Source: Accumulibacter sp. (GTDB lineage: Bacteria > Pseudomonadota > Gammaproteobacteria > Burkholderiales > Rhodocyclaceae). From it: DNA of 6,051 nucleotides. The notes beneath the pieces are model-generated. The model ran no database searches. It worked only from the letters and a program-made list of their open reading frames with translations, and was not told where the DNA came from. The position numbers and the translations under genes are program-made. Location: positions 1-6,051 of the forward strand of contig DPSD01000099.1 of assembly GCA_003538495.1 (NCBI GenBank), in the 5' to 3' direction. Shown in pieces: positions 1 to 5,319 of the stretch. Within the stretch, counting starts at the first letter, position 1, and each line of letters starts with the position of its first letter.

Positions 1-82
1 CGACCACGCAGCCGATCGCCGGACCGTGCGACTCACCGAACGACGTCACGGTGAACAGCGTGCCAAGGGTGTTACCGGACAT
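1..82 (-). CDS. aroC: Chorismate synthase, N-terminal fragment (runs off left edge)
   Basis: Chorismate synthase converts 5-enolpyruvylshikimate-3-phosphate to chorismate in the last shikimate-pathway step, in the cytoplasm, using reduced FMN. Read on the minus strand from the ATG at 82-80, the first 27 codons are visible. They begin [20 protein letters not shown] and continue PAIGCVV. The GESHG-PAIG stretch is the conserved N-terminal chorismate synthase signature, with the family histidine of the active site. The start is the family-typical one; a purine-rich AAGAGAAAG lies a few bases upstream as a weak ribosome binding site. The remaining roughly 330 residues expected for the family lie outside the window. 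The gene is divergent from the transporter operon to its right, so it belongs to a separate transcription unit. Identity is confident despite the short fragment because the motif is very specific. Confidence 0.93.
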   Translation of the reverse strand, partial: MSGNTLGTLFTVTSFGESHGPAIGCVV

Positions 83-113
83 GGCTTTCTCTTGCGCGTT
101 AGAATGGGCGCAA

Positions 114-122
114 AGTCTACCA
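114..122 (-). promoter_or_regulatory. Candidate extended -10 promoter element for aroC
   Basis: On the minus strand the sequence TGGTAGACT fits an extended -10 (TG-N followed by TAGACT, 4 of 6 matches to TATAAT). It would start transcription near position 107, about 25 bases before the aroC start. No convincing -35 hexamer was seen upstream, which an extended -10 can tolerate. This is a motif reading only. Confidence 0.3.
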
Positions 123-154
123 TAGCGGCTCCCGCCCGATCCGCGCCGACCACC

Positions 155-319
155 ATGACCGCCAACCTGGCACGCCCCCGCAAAGCACCGCCGACGCCGA
201 AGGCGCCGCTGCAGCGGCCTGCCGCGACCGCCGGGAAGACGCCGAGCCAGGCCGAGAACCGTTGGCAGCGAACGATTCGCTATGGCTGGGACAAGGGTGG
301 CAGCAAGGGCGGACGCTAG
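155..319 (+). CDS. Possible small basic protein, 54 aa (doubtful)
   Basis: An ATG at 155 opens a 54-residue reading frame ending at TAG 317-319. The first half is rich in Pro, Ala, Lys and Arg (for example [10 protein letters not shown]). The end is [15 protein letters not shown] followed by SKGGR. By hand count about 80% of third codon positions are G or C, like the real genes around it, which mildly supports coding. Against it are the lack of a Shine-Dalgarno sequence, the low-complexity composition and a family I do not recognise. The frame is also open further upstream, to a start at 26, but that part overlaps aroC antisense and is unlikely to be used. It could equally be a chance ORF in a GC-rich spacer. 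Confidence 0.25.
   Translation: MTANLARPRKAPPTPKAPLQRPAATAGKTPSQAENRWQRTIRYGWDKGGSKGGR
267..281. repeat. Perfect inverted repeat AGCGAA-CGA-TTCGCT
   Basis: Two 6-base arms are perfectly complementary around a 3-base spacer. The element sits in the divergent aroC/transporter spacer about 120 bases before the transporter start and inside the doubtful small ORF. Dyads of this size can be operators for dimeric regulators, but one copy without a partner site can also occur by chance. Confidence 0.3.
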
Positions 320-401
320 CGCACCGGCCGGCAGCACAAAGCGCAAGAATCGGGTGGCCAACGGCTCCTGCCGGACCGACAATCCGGGCATCCCCATCTC
401 G

Positions 402-1292
402 ATGAAAGCCATCATGGACGCCGCCAGCATCACCCGCCTGTTCTTCCTCGCCGCGATCTGGGGCGCCTCCTTCCTGTTCATGCGAGTCAGCGTCCCCGCT
501 TTCGGACCGGTGGCGCTGATCATGTTCCGCGTCGGGATCGCCGCGGCATTTCTCTGGCTCGCCAGCCGGTTCTTCAAACACCCCCTGCAAGCAGGCCGGC
601 TGTGGCGGCATTTCCTGATTATCGGCGTCCTCAACTCGGCGCTGCCGTTCATCCTCTTTGCCTATGCCGCGCAGTCGCTGCCGGCCTCGCTGCTGGCGAT
701 TCTCAACGCCACCTCGCCGCTCTTCGGCGCGGCGGTCGGCGCCCTCTGGCTGCGCACGCCCCTGACCGGCGCGGTCGCCGTCGGTCTGGCGTGCGGCCTG
801 GCGGGCGTCACCGTGCTGGTCGGCCAGAACCTGGCGCTGGCCGGGACCAGCGAGTGGACGGCCATAGCCGCCGGACTGCTGGCGCCGCTGTCGTACAGCG
901 TCGCCAGCATCTACACCAAGGCCCGCCCTGGCCTGGCGACACCGTTCAACAACGCCCACGGCAGCATGTGGATGGCCACCCTGGTCGTCCTGCCGCTGTT
1001 TCTGTTCGCGCCGATTCGACAGCTCCCGGACGCCGGCGACTGGGCGGCGGTGTCGCTGCTGGGAATCGTCTGCACCGGCGCCGCCTACCTGCTTTACTTC
1101 CGGCTGATCGACGATGTCGGGCCGACACGCGCGCTGTCGGTCACCTTTCTGATCCCGGTCTTCGGCGTCCTGTGGGGCGCCGTGTTCCTCGACGAGGCCA
1201 TCGGCTGGCACACCGTGCTCGGCGGCGCGCTGATCCTGACCGGCATCGCCACCACCGCCGGCCTATTCGGACCACGGCGGCAGCCGGCATGA
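402..1292 (+). CDS. EamA/DMT-family inner-membrane transporter
   Basis: The 296-residue product is a drug/metabolite transporter superfamily protein, probably an inner-membrane exporter of metabolites or amino acids; the substrate cannot be predicted. It shows the two tandem EamA halves, about residues 11-140 and 153-287, with roughly ten hydrophobic helices in total. Family landmarks are [12 protein letters not shown] at 17-28 in helix 1, [12 protein letters not shown] near 42-53, [10 protein letters not shown] at 101-110, and the second-repeat end [16 protein letters not shown] at 250-265. The frame is open back to an ATG at 282, but those 40 extra residues are hydrophilic and unlike the family. 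I therefore start at 402; the ATG at 414, with GAAAG five bases upstream, is an equally good start. The stop overlaps the next gene's start (ATGA at 1289-1292), implying translational coupling. Length and repeats are normal and the gene looks intact. Confidence 0.9.
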   Translation: MKAIMDAASITRLFFLAAIWGASFLFMRVSVPAFGPVALIMFRVGIAAAFLWLASRFFKHPLQAGRLWRHFLIIGVLNSALPFILFAYAAQSLPASLLAILNATSPLFGAAVGALWLRTPLTGAVAVGLACGLAGVTVLVGQNLALAGTSEWTAIAAGLLAPLSYSVASIYTKARPGLATPFNNAHGSMWMATLVVLPLFLFAPIRQLPDAGDWAAVSLLGIVCTGAAYLLYFRLIDDVGPTRALSVTFLIPVFGVLWGAVFLDEAIGWHTVLGGALILTGIATTAGLFGPRRQPA

Positions 1293-2212
1293 ACGAGGAC
1301 AGCAACGCCAACGCGGCCGTCGCGACCGGGGAACTCGACGAACGCTGCCGGGCGTACGAGACGGTCGCCAGAGCGATCCGTTTCGTCAGGCAGCACCGCC
1401 CGTACCAGCCGGGTCTGCAGGAGATCGCCGAACATGTCGGGGTCAGCCCTTTTCACCTGCAACGGACCTTCAGCGTCTGGGCGGGTATTTCACCCAAACG
1501 TTTTCTGCAGTACCTGACCAGCGCGCATGCGCGGTCGCTATTACGCGCGCAGAACGACGTGCTCGCTACAGCCTACGCGACCGGCCTGTCGGGACCCGGC
1601 CGGCTGCACGACCTGCTGGTTGCCTGCGACGCGGTGACCCCGGGAGAGGTCCGCTCGCTGGGCGAGGGTTTGCGCATCACCTATGGCTTCGCCGCGACGC
1701 CATTCGGACGGGTGATCGCCGGGAACACCCCGCGCGGCTTGTGCCATCTGCAGTTCACCGCGTCGGACCAGGGCACCGATGCCATCGCGCTACTTCAGTC
1801 GGAGTGGCCACACGCCAGCCTGCAGCGTGACGATGAAGCGCTTTCCGAAACCATCGGGCGGGTTTTTTCGGTCGTCGAAGGACAGCGGCCGCTGCACCTG
1901 CTGTTGCGTGGAACCAATTTCCAGATCAAGGTCTGGGAAGCGCTGATCAACATCGCACCCGGCAATGTCGTCTCCTACCGGACGCTGGCGACGCTCATCG
2001 ACCACCCGCGAGCCCAGCGCGCGGTCGGCTCGGCGCTGGCGCGCAATCGGCTCGCGGTGCTGATTCCCTGCCATCGCGTGATCCGCGAGAATGGCGATAT
2101 CGGCAACTACCGCTGGGGCAGCGAACGCAAACACGCTCTGCTGGCGGTCGAGGCTGAACAGTCCAGGAATCGGTGGCGCTCCTCCGGCGCCTCGCCCGCG
2201 GCCGCCGAATGA
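1289..2212 (+). CDS. AraC-type HTH fused to O6-alkylguanine-DNA alkyltransferase (Ada-like, no Ada zinc domain)
   Basis: The 307-residue product combines DNA binding with suicidal repair of O6-alkylguanine. The domains are an AraC-family double helix-turn-helix at about 25-122 (QEIAEHVGVSPFHLQRTF is the first recognition unit), a ribonuclease-like alkyltransferase N-domain at about 128-205, and the catalytic alkyltransferase domain at about 208-292. The active-site motif IPCHRVI places the methyl-accepting cysteine at C261 (codon 2069-2071). Residues matching known functional positions of human MGMT are Y230, R244 (arginine finger), N253, H262 and E288. Compared with E. coli Ada (354 aa), the four-cysteine zinc domain that repairs methylphosphotriesters and switches Ada into an activator is absent; the N-terminal part has only C20. 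The start is fixed by the ATGA overlap with the transporter, and the stop overlaps the next start the same way. This shortened architecture is known in other bacteria. It should be repair-competent; the regulatory role is uncertain. Confidence 0.93.
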   Translation: MNEDSNANAAVATGELDERCRAYETVARAIRFVRQHRPYQPGLQEIAEHVGVSPFHLQRTFSVWAGISPKRFLQYLTSAHARSLLRAQNDVLATAYATGLSGPGRLHDLLVACDAVTPGEVRSLGEGLRITYGFAATPFGRVIAGNTPRGLCHLQFTASDQGTDAIALLQSEWPHASLQRDDEALSETIGRVFSVVEGQRPLHLLLRGTNFQIKVWEALINIAPGNVVSYRTLATLIDHPRAQRAVGSALARNRLAVLIPCHRVIRENGDIGNYRWGSERKHALLAVEAEQSRNRWRSSGASPAAAE

Positions 2213-3507
2213 ACACCCGTGAGACACCGCCGAAGGTCGAGGTCCGGATCTGGGGACAAGGCGTCGGCAGGGTCGCGGCGGACCCGCAGCGCGACTGCCA
2301 GGTATTCACCTGGGACCCGGCGTGGCGGCGTACCGGCATCGAACTGGCGCCGCTGACCATGCCACTGGCGGGCGGCGACCGCTTCGCCTTCCCGGATCTG
2401 TCCACGGCGAGCTATCGCGGACTGCCCGGGATGCTCGCCGACGCCCTGCCGGACGACTTCGGCAACGCCCTGATCGATGCCTGGATGAACAGCAAGGGCA
2501 TCCCGGAAACGGCCATCAACGCGCTTGACCGGCTGGCCTTCATCGGCCGGCGTGGCCTCGGCGCGCTGGAGTTCAAACCAGCCCGCGGAGCGCCTCGCGA
2601 GAGTGCCGAAGCGCTGCAGCTGCGCTCGCTGGTGGAGGTCGCCCGGCGAGTCCTGGACGGCGACCTGGCCAGGGGTGCGGGCGGCGATCGCCTGGCGCGG
2701 AGCGCGCTGGCCAGGCTGACCCGGGTCGGCACGTCAGCCGGCGGTGCGCGCGCCAAGGCGGCCGTAGCCTGGAACCCGCACACCGGCGCGCTGCGTAGCG
2801 GCCAGTTGGACGTCGACGCGGGTTTCGAGCACTGGCTGCTCAAGTTCGACGGCGTCGGCGAGGCAAACGGCGGCGAAGGCGGCCGGATCGAGTACGCCTA
2901 CGCGCAGATGGCTGGTGCGGCCGGGATCACCATGTCGCCGTGCCGGCTGCTCGAGGAAAACGGCCGTGCCCATTTCATGACCCGACGATTCGATCGCCAG
3001 GTGGCCGGCGAGCACAGCGCCCGCCACCACCTGCAAACGCTGTGCGGCATCGACCACGTCGACTACAAGCTGCGGCGGACGCACGCCTATGCCCGCCTGT
3101 TTGCGGTCATCGACCGGCTCGGACTGGGTCCGCTGGCGGTCGGCCAGGCTTTTCGCCGGATGGCGTTCAACGTCATGGCGCGCAACTGTGACGACCACAG
3201 CAAGAACTTCTCCTTCCGGCTGAAGCAGGGTGGCGAATGGGAACTGGCTCCGGCCTACGACCTGACCCACGCCCATAACCCACGCGGCCAGTGGACCCGT
3301 CAGCACCAGTTGTCGATCAACGGCCGCTTCGAAGGCATCACGCGTGCCGACCTGTTGATCGAAGCCGAGCGCTTCGGCGTCCTTCGCGCATTCGATGTTC
3401 TGGCCGATGTGCGCGACGCGCTGGTCTGCTGGCCCCGTTTTGCCAGAGACGCCGGGCTCGGGGCGGCCAGCGCGGCTGCAGTCGGCGGCGATTTCCTGCC
3501 GCTCTGA
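2209..3507 (+). CDS. HipA-family serine/threonine kinase (type II toxin-like), no adjacent HipB
   Basis: HipA proteins are serine/threonine kinases; E. coli HipA phosphorylates glutamyl-tRNA synthetase, halting translation and favouring persistence. The 432-residue product is full length (E. coli HipA is 440). An N-terminal HipA domain spans about 10-120 (GLPGMLADALPDDFGNALI at 71-89) and the kinase core spans about 165-410. Visible motifs are the flexible phosphate loop GTSAGGARAK at 174-183, with S176 where E. coli has autophosphorylated S150; the ATP-site lysine K212 in WLLKFDG; MTRRFDR at 257-263; the catalytic loop NCDDHSKNFSF at 326-336, with D328 as base and N333 as metal ligand; and the DFG-like APAYDLT with D351. 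All key residues are present, so it should be an active kinase. I start at 2209, in an ATGA overlap with the alkyltransferase stop; a start at 2173 would overlap more deeply. HipA usually follows a small HTH antitoxin, HipB, and none is seen here. Its target is unknown. Confidence 0.93.
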   Translation: MNTRETPPKVEVRIWGQGVGRVAADPQRDCQVFTWDPAWRRTGIELAPLTMPLAGGDRFAFPDLSTASYRGLPGMLADALPDDFGNALIDAWMNSKGIPETAINALDRLAFIGRRGLGALEFKPARGAPRESAEALQLRSLVEVARRVLDGDLARGAGGDRLARSALARLTRVGTSAGGARAKAAVAWNPHTGALRSGQLDVDAGFEHWLLKFDGVGEANGGEGGRIEYAYAQMAGAAGITMSPCRLLEENGRAHFMTRRFDRQVAGEHSARHHLQTLCGIDHVDYKLRRTHAYARLFAVIDRLGLGPLAVGQAFRRMAFNVMARNCDDHSKNFSFRLKQGGEWELAPAYDLTHAHNPRGQWTRQHQLSINGRFEGITRADLLIEAERFGVLRAFDVLADVRDALVCWPRFARDAGLGAASAAAVGGDFLPL

Positions 3508-3514
3508 AGCGGTA
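3497..3514 (+). other. Short stem-loop straddling the kinase stop codon
   Basis: Seven base pairs (TGCCGCT with AGCGGTA, including one G-U) close a CTGA tetraloop, and the TGA stop at 3505-3507 lies in the loop and stem. There is no run of T downstream, so it is not a standard intrinsic terminator. It could protect the 3' end of the mRNA or act as a weak pause or Rho-assisted end of the upstream operon. Confidence 0.3.
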
Positions 3515-3646
3515 AACCTGGCCAGCCGGCAGTTTATGGCCTTGCACCGGCAACGCGGAAGCGCGGGACCGCCTGCACACTCGCCCTGCTGGCGGCGCCC
3601 TTCAACCCAATGGGAATAATTTCACGGTCACCCCTGCGCATCCCGT

Positions 3647-3652
3647 TAAAAT
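3647..3652 (+). promoter_or_regulatory. Candidate -10 box (TAAAAT) for the ligase/decarboxylase operon
   Basis: TAAAAT matches five of six bases of the sigma-70 -10 consensus and stands out in an otherwise GC-rich spacer, 36 bases upstream of the ligase start. The nearest -35-like hexamer, TTCACG at 3621-3626, is 20 bases away, which is longer than the preferred 17. Transcription would begin near 3659, giving a leader of about 30 bases. The A/T-rich island around 3611-3625 may help. Its position in the only sizeable gap between the two gene groups supports a promoter somewhere here. Confidence 0.4.
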
Positions 3653-3687
3653 CGGCGACTACTCGATTGCCCCATCGCACCCAAGAC

Positions 3688-5319
3688 ATGACCGATGCCC
3701 ACCTGCTCGCCGAACTGATCAGCCACGCCGCGGCGCGCGACCCGGACGCCATCGCGCTCAGCCATGGCCGGCAGTCGATGAGCTACGGCGCCCTGCAACA
3801 GGCGGTCAGCGGTTTTGTCGGCGGCCTGGTCGGGCTCGGGCTGCAACGCGGCGAGCGGGTCGCGATCTACCTCGAAAAGCGCCTCGAAACGGTCGTCGCC
3901 AGCTTCGGCGCGGCTGGCGCCGGCTGCGTCTTCGTGCCGCTCAACCCGCTGCTCAAGGCCGAGCAGGTGGCCTACATCCTGCGCGACTGCAATGTCCGCG
4001 CGCTGCTCACCTCGAGCGAGCGGCTGGCGTTGCTCGAACCGATCCTGTCTTCGTGCCACGACCTGCGGCACGTCATCCTGGTCACCGGCGAAACGCTCTC
4101 CGACCGTCCCGGCCCGCTGGCCTGGCGGCGCTGGGACGACCTGCTGCAGGCAGGTGGGCAAAGCGGCCACCGGGTGATCGACACCGACATGGCGGCGATC
4201 CTCTATACCTCGGGCAGTACCGGCCAACCGAAGGGCGTGGTGCTCTCGCACCGCAACCTGGTCGCCGGCGCCCGGAGCGTCGCCAGCTATCTCGAAAATA
4301 CCGCCGACGACACCCTGCTGGCCGCGCTGCCGCTGTCCTTCGACGCCGGCTTCAGCCAGCTGACCACCGCTTTCCACGCCGGTGCCCGCGTCGTGCTGCT
4401 CAACTACCTGCTGCCGCGAGACGTGCTCAAGGCGCTGGCCAGCGAACGGGTGACCGGGCTGACGGCGGTGCCACCGCTGTACATCCAGCTTGCCGAACTC
4501 GACTGGCCGGCGACGATCAGTGGCCATCTGCGCTACTTCGCCAATACCGGCGGCCGCCTGCCGCGGCAGACGCTGGCCAGCTTGCGCAGCCGCCTGCCGG
4601 ACAGCAAGCCGTATCTGATGTACGGCCTGACCGAAGCCTTCCGCTCGACCTACCTGGCGCCCGACGAGGTCGACCGGCGTCCCGACTCGATCGGCAAGGC
4701 GATCCCCAACGCCGAGATCCTGGTCCTGCGCGAGGACGGCTCGGCCTGCGCGGCCAACGAACCCGGCGAACTCGTCCACCGTGGTGCGCTGGTCGGGATG
4801 GGCTACTGGAACGATCCCGAGAAGACCGCCGAACGCTACAAGGCGCTGCCGGCCCGTACGCCGGGCCGCGATGCGGGCCTGGTGCTGCCCGAGATCGCGG
4901 TCTTCTCCGGCGACACGGTGCGCAGCGACGAACAGGGCTTTCTCTACTTCATCGGCCGCCGCGACGAGATGATGAAGACTTCGGGCTACCGGGTCAGCCC
5001 GACCGAGGTCGAGGAAGTGCTCTATGCGACGCGCCTGGTCGGCGAATGCGTCGCCTTCGGCGTCGATCACCCGACGCTCGGGCAGGCGATCCAGGTGATT
5101 GCCACGCCGGCCGCCGACGGCGAGTTCGACCCCGCGGCGCTGCTCGCCGAATGCCGCCGCCGGATGCCTGCCTACATGGTGCCGGCCGGCGTCACGGTGC
5201 ACCCTGGCCCCCTGCCCCGCAACCCCAATGGCAAGATCGACCGCAAGGCGCTGGCCAGCGCCTTCCTGGCAAGCACCGCCGACGGCGAGCGGCCGCTGCC
5301 CGGCTTGAGCCAGCCATGA
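3688..5319 (+). CDS. AMP-forming acyl-CoA ligase, exosortase A system-associated type
   Basis: The 543-residue cytoplasmic enzyme belongs to the ANL adenylating superfamily. It activates a carboxylic acid as acyl-AMP and passes it to CoA or a carrier protein. Motifs in order are the ATP loop YTSGSTGQPKG at 173-183, YGLTEA at 312-317, SGDT at 407-410 (D409 for ribose), the hinge GRRDE at 423-427, KTSGYRVSPTEVEEVL at 430-445, and PRNPNGKIDRK near the end with catalytic K516. The substrate-pocket region, including the FRSTYLAPDEVDRRPDSIGK stretch after YGLTEA, is what I recall for the exosortase A-associated ligases (TIGR03098 type). The decarboxylase directly downstream supports that assignment. 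The frame is open to an ATG at 3610, but that stretch contains the candidate promoter and is not family-like. The ATG at 3688 fits the usual N-terminus, though no strong ribosome binding site precedes it. The natural substrate is unknown. Confidence 0.9.
   Translation: MTDAHLLAELISHAAARDPDAIALSHGRQSMSYGALQQAVSGFVGGLVGLGLQRGERVAIYLEKRLETVVASFGAAGAGCVFVPLNPLLKAEQVAYILRDCNVRALLTSSERLALLEPILSSCHDLRHVILVTGETLSDRPGPLAWRRWDDLLQAGGQSGHRVIDTDMAAILYTSGSTGQPKGVVLSHRNLVAGARSVASYLENTADDTLLAALPLSFDAGFSQLTTAFHAGARVVLLNYLLPRDVLKALASERVTGLTAVPPLYIQLAELDWPATISGHLRYFANTGGRLPRQTLASLRSRLPDSKPYLMYGLTEAFRSTYLAPDEVDRRPDSIGKAIPNAEILVLREDGSACAANEPGELVHRGALVGMGYWNDPEKTAERYKALPARTPGRDAGLVLPEIAVFSGDTVRSDEQGFLYFIGRRDEMMKTSGYRVSPTEVEEVLYATRLVGECVAFGVDHPTLGQAIQVIATPAADGEFDPAALLAECRRRMPAYMVPAGVTVHPGPLPRNPNGKIDRKALASAFLASTADGERPLPGLSQP

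Larger units (their letters stand above)
83..401. other. Divergent intergenic region between aroC and the transporter operon
   Basis: This 319-base gap separates the divergent aroC start from the transporter start. It contains the aroC leader and candidate promoter next to position 82, a doubtful small + strand ORF (155-319) and a perfect 15-base inverted repeat at 267-281. The last 82 bases before the transporter are non-coding as far as I can tell. I saw no good -35/-10 pair for the transporter operon there. I also saw no AATT half of the E. coli-type Ada box (AATT-N6-GCAA) anywhere in the gap, so there is no sign of classical Ada autoregulation. Confidence 0.6.

Noticed and set aside
282..401. 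N-terminal extension of the transporter to the ATG at 282
   Set aside because: Forty hydrophilic residues with no ribosome binding site and no resemblance to EamA N-termini, which begin just before the first membrane helix.
117..1211. Minus-strand open frame (364 codons) opposite the transporter
   Set aside because: The translation is hydrophilic, repetitive Arg/Gln/Gly/Asp-rich and lies antisense to a clear EamA transporter.
602..1288. In-frame upstream extension of the alkyltransferase to an ATG at 602
   Set aside because: It would run through most of the transporter gene in another frame and gives Arg-rich nonsense; the ATGA-overlapping start at 1289 gives the family-like protein.
3525..3551. 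GCCGG...CCGGC inverted repeat after the kinase as a terminator
   Set aside because: Only five base pairs around a loop of about 17 bases and no T-run; not better than chance in this composition.
3625..3640. Possible sigma-54 (-24/-12) promoter, since a GG-N10-GC pair is present before the ligase
   Set aside because: Only the GG and GC pairs and one more base or so match the consensus; too weak to claim in GC-rich DNA, although sigma-54 control is plausible for exosortase-linked genes.
3610..3687. N-terminal extension of the acyl-CoA ligase to the ATG at 3610
   Set aside because: The added 26 residues are not family-like and the DNA holds the -10 candidate; the start at 3688 matches the usual ligase N-terminus.
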